From assembly GCA_049999805.1 (NCBI GenBank), contig JBNGIO010006445.1:1-38593 (forward strand): a DNA stretch of 38,593 nucleotides, read 5' to 3'. Under the pieces are notes generated by a model. It had not been told where the DNA came from. It did no database searches and worked only from the letters and a program-made list of their open reading frames with translations. The stretch is from Folioceros fuciformis (Eukaryota > Anthocerotophyta > Anthocerotopsida > Anthocerotales). This document shows positions 17,262 through 26,586 of the stretch, piece after piece; positions within the stretch are counted from its first letter, which is position 1, and every line of letters begins with the position of its first letter. The position numbers and the translations under genes are program-made.

Positions 17262-20200
17262 CTAGACTGCTGCCCAATGAGGACTTCCGTAATTAGAGAG
17301 AAACTGCGAAACAGCTCCCACTGCCTGAGATAACTCAGGCCTCGTCCAATTCCTAAAATATATAAGTGAGCCAACTGCAGATTTATAAGGTACGGCTTCC
17401 ATCTTTTGCCTTTCCTCCTCGTTCTTAGGGCACTGATCAAGGGTCAGTTTCTCACCCACAGCTTGTGATGTTGCTGCAGGCTTGCAGTCCAGCATTCTGA
17501 ATCTCATCAATATCTGCCGAATGAATTGACTCTGATGAATGAAGACTGTATGCGTGGACAGATTCTGGATAATTTGTACTCCCAAGAAGTATGTGAGCTG
17601 GCCCACATCAGTCATATTGAACTCAGAGGTCAGGATACCCTTAACCTTGTTCATAAGCATAGGGTTACTTGCAATAATTACGGCATCATCCACATACAGG
17701 GCAAGGTACGCAACACCATTGTTATCATACATTCTGTATACGTTGCTATCTGAGTCACTTTGGATGAATCCACAGTCTTTGAGGAATTTGTCTATTCTCT
17801 TAAACCAAGCCCTAGGAGACTGCTTCAATCCGTATATGGTCTTGATAAGCTTACATACCTTGGTTGGGTGATCTGGGTCCGCAAAACCTTCAGGCTGTTG
17901 CATATAGATTGTTTCCTCCAAGATTCCATTAAGGAATGCTGTTTTGACATCCATGTGATGCATTTTGTAATCATGTTGGGCAGCTATGGCCATCAACGCT
18001 CTAACTGAGGTGGCACGAACCACAGGTGAGAACGTCTCTGTATAGTCCAAGCCTTCAACCTGACTATATCCGCGGGCAACAAGGCGGGCTTTATACCTTG
18101 CAATGGTTCCGTCTTGTGCCAACTTTTTCTTGAATACCCACTTACACGTCACTGCCTTGCGGCCTGGAGGTAAGTCAACAAGTTCCCAGGTTTTGTTATC
18201 AACTAGTGACTGGTATTCTGATTGGATTGCTGCATGCCATTTTCCTGCCTCATGACCATGTATTGCTTCCTTGTATGACTGAGGTTCACTGAGATCTATG
18301 GGTTCTCCCTGATCATCTACAAGGAAGGAGTTGTAAGTCAATGGCGGTGTCTGCCACTCATCAGGTGAGGACGTATGCCTCCTACTACTCCTCCGTAATG
18401 GTGCCTCAGGCACATATACCTCAGTGTGAACTGGTACAGTATCTAACTGAACATGGTCCATGTGCTGATCACTGTCTGCAGGCACAACATCCCCATCCGC
18501 ATCCCCATCTGGACTTGCCAAATTCTGAGCAGGAGAAGTTCCACTTGACACCTCATCATCGGGGAAGTAGCTAAGTTCCTCAACTTCGGTGCTTTGTGAA
18601 TTACTCTGCTCATTTGATTGCGTAGGGATGACAGGGACTTGAGGTATGACTGACTGTCCATGAAGGTCAGCTGGCTGAGACACAGCATTATCATCCAGAG
18701 TCTGGTTATCCATATCAGAATCATGTGAATAACTACTGGATGCTTGAGTACTTAGAGGTGGTAGCTGAGGAGGCTCTAGCAACGGCAGTTCATTGAACAG
18801 TACACTCCTAGCATGCGTAGTGGTACGGGTTTCAGGATCATAGAGTTTGTACCCCTTGATGCCCTCAGTGTAACCGACGAAGATATACTGGCGAGCTTTA
18901 TAATCAAGCTTAACTCGTTGATCTTCTGACAGATGGGCATAGGCAGGAGCACCAAAAATCCGCAGATGATTAATTCTGGGCTTGTGTGATGTCCAGCGCT
19001 CGTAGGGAGTGGCACCAGTGAAAGCCTTGGTGGGGAGGCGATTCTTGATGTAGGTCGCCGTGGCAACAGCTTCTGCCCAATATCCCCTGGACAGGCGAGA
19101 AATCTTAAGCATAGATTTGGCTGCCTGCTGCAGATGCTTGTTGTTAAGTTCCGCTAAGGGATTCTGTGAAGACGTATAGGGCACTGTGAGCTGCCTGGCG
19201 ATGCCAAGAGAGCGGCAGTAAGCATCGAACTCAGCTGAACAGAATTCGCCTCCACCATCACTGCGTAAGGTCTTAACCAACTCCCCTGTTTGCCTCTGTG
19301 CAAAAATGACATACTCTTGGAAGCAGCCGAGAGTCTGATTCTTGTTTTTGATGAAATAGGTAATAGTATACCGGCTCCAATCATCAACAAAGGAGAGAAT
19401 ATACTTGGCGCCTCCAAGAGACGAAGTGGACATGGGTCCACACAAGTCAGAATGGACAACCTCCAAGAGCTTTGTAGCTCGGGTAGGGTTGGTGTCCTTG
19501 TAAGGTAAGCGCTGATGCTTGCCAAAGGCACATGCTTCACAGAACTGCTTATTCACAAACTGCAGCAGAAACTTTTCCCGATATAAGGTATTGTCGGAGA
19601 TCATCAACTTGATCTTATCGAAATTGGCATGACCCAATCGACAGTGCCATAACATGGACTGCTGATCCTTGAAGGCTGCCTGAATGGCTTGTACAGAAGG
19701 TGGCGGCAGTCCAAACTTTGAGGTAAAGTCCAAAGCATACAAGTCATTGACAGGCTTCCCAGTTGCTAGAGTCTTGGACTTGGAGTGAGGATCAGAAATA
19801 AAACAATCAAGGTCGATGAATGAGATTATCAACCCATGTTGTTTCTGGAAATTACTCACGGAAACCAGGTTCTTTACCATGGCAGGTACATGAAGAACAT
19901 CCATCAGATTGATGGTGCTCTTGTTTGTGAGTAATACAGGGACTGTCCCTACTCCAGCAATCTCCAGACCCCTCTCGTCACCTAGTAGCACTTGGTGTCC
20001 AGGCGGCATCTTAGTATAATGCAGAAAAGACTTCCGATTATGGCAAATATGTGCTGACGCACAGGAGTCAAGATACCAAACATCATTGACCTGCGTCGTG
20101 GCAGTCATACATACTGTAAGTATAGTGTTCTTGCGTTGAACCAGGTTGTTTTCTGCTGGAGGTGCAACCCTTCGAGGCTCATTGGCCTTCTTCTTCCTAC

Positions 20201-21299
20201 ACTCGGATTCAAAGTGGCCAGGAATAAGACACCAATTACACTTGCCCTTTTTCTTTGCAGAACCAACCCCTGGATACCTTCTGGCCCCTGAACTGTTGGT
20301 ATTGTTCCAAGAGGAACGTGATGGTGGCTTCCTAGAGCCTCTTTGAGAAAAGAGCACTCTGCTTGAAGCCTCTCCCCTGTGGGAGGTGCCACCACGGTTT
20401 GCATTTCGGGTTGCCTCTTCCTCGAGAAGGGCTCCGACTAGGTCAGATAGGTGAACTGCAGGTGCTTGTCCTGCTGGGGTTGCAAGCTGTATGTTACGGA
20501 GATTTGAGCTGTAGTTGCTCACAAACGTCCGATAGCTCTCAGGAAGTGTAAGTAATAAGGCGATTGCCGCCTGAATCTCTGTTATTGTAGTACCACTTGA
20601 TGTCAACTTTGAACGCAACGTTCTAAATCTACTCACATGAGCCTCGATTGTGTCAGACTCCTTCATCTTGCAGGTATAAAAGGACCTGGTAGAGGTCACC
20701 ATGGAGGTCCCATTGACAACCTGGTAAGCCTGAGTAAGTGCATCCCAAGCTTCTTTGGTTGTTTCCACATCTCGGGTATAATCAATCATTGTGCCATCTA
20801 GCGCAGCCTGGATAACTCCAAGTGCGCGAAGATCCTTTTTGTTCCAGGCGTCAATGTCGGCTTGTGCTGATCCAGTGGCTGGCTTCACCGATGCTCCAGA
20901 GACAACATCCCACAGGTCATGTTCTCTTAGAATGGTTTTAACCCTGAGTGCCCAGATGTCGAACTGGGTGCCCGAAAAACGGTCCTTCTCCTTGAAGTCG
21001 ATCTTCAGGTTATTCACAGTAGTATTATGAGTCACAGTGCCAGTAGCCATGGCTTGCACAACTCGAGTGGCTAACTGGAGTGCTAATCCTTGCTTAAAGG
21101 CCTGGACCTGTGCAGCAACTGAGGTGCTAGACTGTGCACTGGGGACAGGTCTTGTAGGTGAGGGAGTGCTAGACCGAGACGAGGAGGAACTGTCAATTGA
21201 CAGAGGATCAAATGTGTTACTCGAAACTAAATGCCCTCTTCGACCAGTGGGTCGACCTCTCCTAGATGAGTTCCTAGCACCCCTACCTCTTGAGTGCAT
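17262..21299 (-). CDS. Copia-2 gag-pol polyprotein, protease mutated, RNase H missing
   Basis: One open frame of 1345 residues from ATG 21299. An RG-rich basic N-terminus (about 1-30) precedes the UBN2-type capsid region (about 98-265), the zinc knuckle (CNWCLIPGHFESEC, about 355-367) and the protease. There the active-site triad reads D411-S-C instead of D-S-G, a single-base change (TGT for GGT). Next come the integrase zinc site (WHCRLGHANFD, CEACAFGKHQ) and integrase core with D (HSDLCGP), D (RSDGGGEF) and E (NPLAELNNK). RT follows with CKWVFKKKL, YKARLVARGYSQVEG, MHHMDVKTAFLNG and the YVDD box (about residue 1200). The frame stops at TAG 17262, where a Lys codon is expected in AAVKRIMRYLKG. 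The other pol motifs look intact. Confidence 0.9.
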   Translation of the reverse strand: MHSRGRGARNSSRRGRPTGRRGHLVSSNTFDPLSIDSSSSSRSSTPSPTRPVPSAQSSTSVAAQVQAFKQGLALQLATRVVQAMATGTVTHNTTVNNLKIDFKEKDRFSGTQFDIWALRVKTILREHDLWDVVSGASVKPATGSAQADIDAWNKKDLRALGVIQAALDGTMIDYTRDVETTKEAWDALTQAYQVVNGTSMVTSTRSFYTCKMKESDTIEAHVSRFRTLRSKLTSSGTTITEIQAAIALLLTLPESYRTFVSNYSSNLRNIQLATPAGQAPAVHLSDLVGALLEEEATRNANRGGTSHRGEASSRVLFSQRGSRKPPSRSSWNNTNSSGARRYPGVGSAKKKGKCNWCLIPGHFESECRKKKANEPRRVAPPAENNLVQRKNTILTVCMTATTQVNDVWYLDSCASAHICHNRKSFLHYTKMPPGHQVLLGDERGLEIAGVGTVPVLLTNKSTINLMDVLHVPAMVKNLVSVSNFQKQHGLIISFIDLDCFISDPHSKSKTLATGKPVNDLYALDFTSKFGLPPPSVQAIQAAFKDQQSMLWHCRLGHANFDKIKLMISDNTLYREKFLLQFVNKQFCEACAFGKHQRLPYKDTNPTRATKLLEVVHSDLCGPMSTSSLGGAKYILSFVDDWSRYTITYFIKNKNQTLGCFQEYVIFAQRQTGELVKTLRSDGGGEFCSAEFDAYCRSLGIARQLTVPYTSSQNPLAELNNKHLQQAAKSMLKISRLSRGYWAEAVATATYIKNRLPTKAFTGATPYERWTSHKPRINHLRIFGAPAYAHLSEDQRVKLDYKARQYIFVGYTEGIKGYKLYDPETRTTTHARSVLFNELPLLEPPQLPPLSTQASSSYSHDSDMDNQTLDDNAVSQPADLHGQSVIPQVPVIPTQSNEQSNSQSTEVEELSYFPDDEVSSGTSPAQNLASPDGDADGDVVPADSDQHMDHVQLDTVPVHTEVYVPEAPLRRSSRRHTSSPDEWQTPPLTYNSFLVDDQGEPIDLSEPQSYKEAIHGHEAGKWHAAIQSEYQSLVDNKTWELVDLPPGRKAVTCKWVFKKKLAQDGTIARYKARLVARGYSQVEGLDYTETFSPVVRATSVRALMAIAAQHDYKMHHMDVKTAFLNGILEETIYMQQPEGFADPDHPTKVCKLIKTIYGLKQSPRAWFKRIDKFLKDCGFIQSDSDSNVYRMYDNNGVAYLALYVDDAVIIASNPMLMNKVKGILTSEFNMTDVGQLTYFLGVQIIQNLSTHTVFIHQSQFIRQILMRFRMLDCKPAATSQAVGEKLTLDQCPKNEEERQKMEAVPYKSAVGSLIYFRNWTRPELSQAVGAVSQFLSNYGSPHWAAV

Positions 21300-21311
21300 C
21301 CGCACAGCAGA

Positions 21312-21905
21312 CTAGAAGTCTGGTGGAACATCAGATGTGGTATTGCACCCTGACATATCAAGCATATCCTTCATTGCATTTACTTGCCGTATTAATTCAA
21401 TGCCCTTCTCTGCTTGTGCAGCAGGTCTACTAACTGAAATGGACAAGAATGCAAGCTGTTGTGACAGCAAGGTTATGCTTCTACTATTGTCTTTCAATTT
21501 CTCACTGAGATCAGCAAAATGTCGTCTATTGATTTCGGCTTGACACTTTATGAACTGATGCACCTCTGCTAGAAGGTGATCGCTAGTGTTTGACACGTTC
21601 GAACTTGCTGTGCATCTATCACAAAGTGATCTAGTTGCAAACTGTCTTGCATGTTGTGCAACATTTGGATGCAAGTTTGTACGGTAGTCAGGATGGACAC
21701 TGATCTTGTGCCTATTTGCCTGACACCTAGTGAATGCAGATGACGACTGCTGATCCCTGTAATTTGAAGAAGACACAATGGGTTCAACAGTGTGCGACAG
21801 AAATTGATTTAAATTCTGATTCTGTGAATGCGCAAACTTACTATTATGGACAGCAAAGTGATCAAGATTCTGGTTTGATCTGCGTTGCCTACGGGCTCTC
21901 GGCAT
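21312..21905 (-). CDS. Copia-2 leader ORF: CxxC and coiled-coil protein, unknown function
   Basis: A 197-residue ORF from ATG 21905, lying between the PBS and gag. It has a basic, Asn/Gln-rich N-terminus (MPRARRQRRSNQNLDHFAVH), then SLCDRCTASSNVSNTSDHLL, then an extended helical region (EINRRHFADLSEKLKDNSRS, LLSQQLAFLSISV, EKGIELIRQVNAMKDML) with coiled-coil character. It ends in TAG 21312-21314, twelve bases before the gag ATG and in the same frame as both gag-pol and the ORF upstream. Copia-1 and copia-4 carry ORFs of the same layout at this position. A nucleic-acid-binding or assembly role is only a guess from the basic, Cys-pair and coil features. Confidence 0.6.
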   Translation of the reverse strand: MPRARRQRRSNQNLDHFAVHNSKFAHSQNQNLNQFLSHTVEPIVSSSNYRDQQSSSAFTRCQANRHKISVHPDYRTNLHPNVAQHARQFATRSLCDRCTASSNVSNTSDHLLAEVHQFIKCQAEINRRHFADLSEKLKDNSRSITLLSQQLAFLSISVSRPAAQAEKGIELIRQVNAMKDMLDMSGCNTTSDVPPDF

Positions 21906-21914
21906 GATTACTTC

Positions 21915-22091
21915 CTAAGAAAAGTAGTGTTCTACAGTTTCTGCTAGAAACTTATCAGCCATGCTTCCGAATCTGACTAGCGCCAATTTGAGTGCAGAGA
22001 TAAGACTTCGAAAGACTTGGAAATCAAGACTCTTGATGCAATCCTCACTCTGGCAAATTGGACAGCGATTCTCAGACATGGCGTTATCCAT
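21915..22091 (-). CDS. Copia-2 small leader ORF, CPIC motif, 58 residues
   Basis: The ORF begins at an ATG that overlaps the PBS (ccATGG context); a second in-frame ATG follows at 22079. It has a Cys cluster near the start (NRCPICQSEDC) that could bind zinc, then a hydrophobic helix (FQVFRSLISALKLALVRF) and MADKFLAETVEHYFS, ending in TAG. Only nine bases, in frame, part it from the next leader ORF. I know no family for it. It could be a separate peptide or the N-terminus of a longer protein made by reading through the TAG. Confidence 0.45.
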   Translation of the reverse strand: MDNAMSENRCPICQSEDCIKSLDFQVFRSLISALKLALVRFGSMADKFLAETVEHYFS

Positions 22092-22104
22092 GGCTCTGAT
22101 ACCA
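22088..22104 (-). other. Copia-2 primer-binding site (tRNA-iMet)
   Basis: The minus strand reads TGGTATCAGAGCCATGG, the canonical tRNA-iMet PBS next to the LTR. Its last bases hold the ATG of the first leader ORF. Confidence 0.9.
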
Positions 22105-22301
22105 TGAAAAACAGGCTAGATCGTCATGCGTAGGCAGGTAGATCAGACAAGAAGAACAAGAAAGAATTAATTGTATTGCACGCGCGTCCACCTAAAAGGT
22201 TAGGGACGGCGGCGGTTGGCCGTGTCCGTTCGTATGGACACGGCGGTTGGTCTTAGGGCACGACTAACGCTTTGACTATTAATACATACGTATTCTAATA
22301 C
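22105..22301 (-). repeat. Copia-2 5' LTR (197 bp, internally deleted)
   Basis: Identical to the 3' LTR except that about 72 bp between gggcacgac and gctttgac are replaced by taac, a net loss of 68 bp. The lost piece holds half of the gggcacgac stem and the AT-rich TATA-like segment, so this LTR may have no working promoter. Confidence 0.85.
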
Positions 22302-22427
22302 CTGGAGCGACTGGGTGGTAGGGGAGTCGCCTGGTGGAAGAAGTAAGGGGGCTTGGTAAGGTCCGAGCACTGGACGTGTGTGTCAATAGGATCGACTCCA
22401 ATCTACGTGCAAGTGTAGGAGAGGAGA
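22302..22427. repeat. Inverted-repeat arm next to an assembly gap
   Basis: 22302-22384 is the inverted partner of 16303-16382 and directly touches the copia-2 5' LTR. The sequence ends in a 10-N gap at 22428-22437. Confidence 0.8.
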
Positions 22428-22437
22428 NNNNNNNNNN

Positions 22438-25400
22438 TGTTGACATACACAAGATCAATAGCTCCAGATAAAATCCTTTCGCGAGAAAATGATAATGTAT
22501 TTCAATGTGTTTTGTCTTGGCATGAAACACTGGGTTTCGCGCCAACTGTATGTTGCTAAGATTGTCACAGTAGATAACAACCTTGTCGTTGACCTGCAAT
22601 CCAAAATCTTCGAGTAACTTACAAATCCAAGTCACTTCACACGCTGCCATTGCTGCGCCTCTGTATTCAGCTTCTGTACTAGACAAAGCCACTGTAGGCT
22701 GCTTCTTGCTACTCCATGTAATTGCTGCACTCCCAAGTGAAAAAATGAATCCACTTGTAGATCTACGATCAGTAACACTGCCTGCCCAATCTGCATCTGT
22801 GTACCCACACAGGTTTATTTCTAAATCTGCAACATAAAAGAGAGCATGATCCATAGTTGCCTTCACATAGCGCAACGTTCGCCTTACTGCATCCAAATGT
22901 GGCTTTCTTGGCGCCTGCATAAACTGACTTTGCAATCCCACTGTATAGTTCAAATCTGGTCGGGATAGAGTGAGATATATCAAGCTACCCACAATCTTCC
23001 TGTACATTGTTGGATCTTCAAGTGCTTCACCATCATGAGCACTGAGCTTTAGATTTTGATCCAAAGGAATCGAGATTGGCTTGCACTCAACCATACCATA
23101 CTTAGTTAGTACATCCGACGCATACTTCCGCTGTGACAGCCAAATGCCTGTGTTGGTTCGTATAATTTCAATGCTCAAAAAGAACCTCAGTTCACCTAGG
23201 TCCGCCATCTTGAACTCTTGTTGTAGAAGTTCCTTGATCTGCTCCACTTGATCCAACTGATTACCTCCAATGATTAGATCATCCACATAAATGGTCACAA
23301 AGACCAGTCGTTTTGTACTTTTGCACACATACAACGAATGATCCGCATCTGCCATGTTGAATCCGATGTGAATCAGATGCTGAGCAAGACGCTCATGCCA
23401 AGCCCTCGGGGCTTGCTTCAGTCCGTACAACGTTTTTTTCAGCTTGCACACATGATTTGGATGATCCAAATCCTCATAACCTGGTGGCTGGTCCATGTAT
23501 ACTTCTTCCAGCAATTCTCCATGTAAAAACGCATTCTTCACATCCATATGATGTAGGACCCAACCTTTCGATGCCGCTAGTGCGATCACGGTTCGAATTG
23601 TTGCCATTTTGGCAACTGGACTGAACGTCTCCTCAAAATCTATTCCATATGTCTGGGCATATCCCTTGGCCACAAGCCTTGCCTTGTACCTGTTGATACT
23701 ACCATCTGCGTTGTGTTTGACCTTGTACACCCATTTGCAACCTATTGGTTTCTTGCCTTCAGGTAGTTGTACTAGGTCCCATGTTGCATTCTGATTTAAT
23801 GCATTCATTTCTTCATCCATAGCATGTTCCCACTTTGTGTCTCCAATAGCTTCTTCAAAGCTTCTTGGTTCCACATCCTGTACAACCTTTGCCATATAGG
23901 CATGGTGCCTAGCTACATAGCTATCATAGGTCAACCGCTGTATTGGAACCTTCTGCCTTCCAGATCTCCGTGGGATTGAACCACTTCCAGGGGCTGATTG
24001 AACCTCTTTTGCACCAGGTGTTTCGATTTTCGGTACACCGAATTCCTCATCCAAGCTCTGCTCAGAGTCGCTTGAATCATCCGCACCTGCACTTAGGTCT
24101 GGTATCTTTGAATCCTGGACTTTTTCCTTCCCTTTGCGAGACACAGCTGTGGAGCTCGTAAGACTCACACTACCTCGCAACCTGCCACTCCATGGATTCT
24201 GAACATTTGTCGAGTTTGATGACGCTTGCGGTCCACTCAACACTTGTGATTGTTGACCTGCATTGCTTGTTACCTCAGTTTCAAGCACATCAGCTACACT
24301 ACTTCCTTGTACTTCAAAGTACCAGCTACCCATTTCATCAAAGACTACGTCTCTGCTTACTCTCATAGTCCGTGTACTGGGATTGTAGCACCTGTATCCT
24401 TTCTGTGTAACAGAATACCCAATGAAGACACACTTTTCTGCTTTTGGATCAAGCTTAGTCCGCAACTCATCCGGAATATGGACATAAGCAATGCAACCAA
24501 ATACCTTTAAGTGTGACAAGTCAGGTTTCTTCCCTGTGAACTTCTCCTCCGGTGTTACACTGTGCACCGCTGCTGTGGAAGTTCTGTTCATGATGTACAC
24601 TGCTGTGCTTACAGCTTCAGCCCAATAGTAGTGAGGCATCTTCTTCTCTGTCATCAATGCTCTCGCCACTTCTGCTATGTGCCTGTTCTTGCGCTCTGCA
24701 ACTCCATTTTGTTGTGGCGTATAACGACATGAGTACTGCCGTTGAATGCCCTGTTCTGATAAGAATTTGCTGAACTCTCTGGAGAAGTACTCTCCCCCTC
24801 CATCAGATCTTAGGCATTTGATGTGCCTACCTGTCTGCTTCTCAACCATCGCCTTGAAAGTATGAAAATGAGTGATCACTTCACTTTTTTCTTTCATGAA
24901 ATAGACCCACACCTTCCTTGTGTGGTCGTCAATGAAGGTCACATAGTACTTGCAGCCTCCGATTGATGCAGTCTGTGTATGACCCCATACATCTGAATGC
25001 ACAACATCCAACACATATCTGCTGACATGTTTGTCATGGGGGAACGCATTCCTAGGCTGTTTCCCAAGTTGACATGCTTCACATATACCTTGCAGTCCAT
25101 TTTCTGTAAGCTTGGGTATGCCTGTGACAACCTTCTGATGCCGCATGGACTTCAACTTCTGCACATTTACATGTCCAATGCGTTTGTGCCACATCTCTAG
25201 GTCTGTCACTACCCTTGTACCCTTCGCAAACATGGCTGACTTCAGCTTAGGAACCTCCACGTTCAAGGTGAACATCCGTCCAACCTTCTGTCCTTGAGCA
25301 ATCAGGCGACCGCCTTTCTTGCACTCTTCAACAAAGAGTCCTGCAGGTGTAAATCTAACCTGCAGTCCTTGCTCAACCATCTGCCCAACTGACACCAAGT

Positions 25401-26486
25401 TCTTTGTGATGTTGGGTACGTGAAGAACATCTACCAGGCACTTCACTTTGCCATCCTGCATCTTCAGAGGTACAGTTCCTGTATGCACAATTGCATGTGT
25501 TGTGTCATCTCCAGTTTCTACATATCCAGGTTTGTCAAGCACTTGCATTTCTTTGAACCACTCCCCATGGCATGTCATGTGGTTCGAAGCTCCTGAGTCC
25601 ACATACCACACAATCTCACCATTGTTGGATCCATTAGCAGACACAGAGTTAAGCATATGCTGCATGACAAACAAGTTTTCTGAGTCGTTCTGACTGCTGC
25701 TAGAGGCATAATTGTTTTGCTGCCTCCTGTTGCCTTGATTTCTCCTTGGACAGTCTCTTTCGAAGTGGTCTAACCTACCACAAGTCCAGCAACCACTATT
25801 GTCTGCATTTGCATCATTTTGTTGTTGATTTCCACGTCCTCTTTGACTCCCCCAGCCTCGAGAATTTTCTCCTCTTCCACGTGTACTCTTGTACTGGGAC
25901 TCCTGATTCTGTTGTTGATTTTGGTAGGGATTCCGACCTCTACCACCTCTTTGCCCTCTGCCACCTTGGGCTCTACCTCTGCCTCTGCCAGAGTAGAAGG
26001 CCTGCTCAGAGTTTTCCTTAGGCTTAGAGGATGATTCCTCGCCTAGGTTTTTCTCCTCTATGATCAACATAGAAATCAGGTCTGAGAAATTGGGAATGTT
26101 TTCCCGAGTCTGTATGGAAGTCTTGAACTGCTTGTAGGCAGGTGTTAACCCGCGCAAGCAAACTTCGACCTTGTCATCATCTTCCACACTGACACCAATG
26201 GACGCAAGGGATTCCACTATCCCTTTGATCTTTAACGCGTACTCATTGATTGATAAGTTCTTCTTCATAACTGTGTTGAAGTCATTCTTCAACTGCAGTT
26301 TTCTCGCCTTCGTGTTAGTCTCATAGAGTTTTACCAACTCATCCCATGCTTCTTTGGGCGACTCTGCATCCTGTATGTCCCAATCATGGTGTCATGAATG
26401 CTGATTGACAGCCAATACATGACCTTCCGAGATCCTTGACTCCAATCCTTCAGCGCCTTAATCTGCTCCGCTGTTGCATTCCGTTC
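22438..26486 (-). mobile_element. Copia-3, nearly complete gag-pol, ends lost in gaps
   Basis: A minus-strand copia element of another lineage than copia-1 and copia-2. Its gag enters from the 100-N gap at 26487 and its RNase H ends at the 10-N gap at 22428. No LTR or PBS can be assigned. The 26587-26745 stretch may be its gag N-terminus and leader. Confidence 0.85.
22438..26486 (-). pseudogene. Copia-3 gag-pol polyprotein, frameshifted at both ends
   Basis: The long open part spans 22488-26337. In order it shows the UBN2 capsid (LVKLYETNTKARKLQL), an RG-rich linker, a zinc knuckle (CWTCGRLDHFERDC), protease YVDSGASNHM, integrase zinc site (WHKRIGHVNVQKL, CEACQLGKQ), integrase core (HSDVWGHTQT, RSDGGGEYF, QQNGVAERKNR) and RT (CKWVYKVKHNADGSINRYKA, HHMDVKNAFLHG, YVDDLIIGG). 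RNase H follows with GYTDADWAGSVTDRRSTSGF, STEAEYRGA and YCDNLSNIQLARNP. All catalytic residues I checked are present. Near 26375-26385 an indel shifts the frame between SIHDTMIG and DIQDAESPKEAWDE. Near 22487 another moves the final SGAIDLVYVN out of frame. Both lie close to gaps, so base-calling error is possible; otherwise the element was active recently. Confidence 0.85.
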
Positions 26487-26586
26487 NNNNNNNNNNNNNN
26501 NNNNNNNNNNNNNNNNNNNNNNNNNNNNNNNNNNNNNNNNNNNNNNNNNNNNNNNNNNNNNNNNNNNNNNNNNNNNNNNNNNNNNN
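26487..26586. other. Assembly gap, 100 N
   Basis: Exactly 100 N, the usual size for a scaffold gap of unknown length. Smaller 10-N gaps lie at 22428-22437 and 26735-26744. Frames that span them are artefacts. Confidence 1.

Larger units (their letters stand above)
16546..22301 (-). mobile_element. Copia-2, young Ty1/copia element with defective pol
   Basis: A full-length structure on the minus strand: 5' LTR (22105-22301), PBS (22088-22104), two leader ORFs, gag-pol, a residual RNase H tail, purine tract and 3' LTR (16546-16810). The LTRs are identical wherever both have sequence, which indicates a very recent insertion. Yet the protease motif reads D-S-C, a TAG interrupts the frame before RNase H, and the RNase H core is missing. 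No target-site duplication is seen: ggtcg precedes the left LTR and cctgg follows the right one. Confidence 0.9.

Noticed and set aside
18776-19066. Open frames of 60-130 codons on both strands inside copia-2 (for example 19154-19540 minus, 18341-18574 plus)
   Set aside because: They are other-frame shadows of the gag-pol gene and show no motif of their own.
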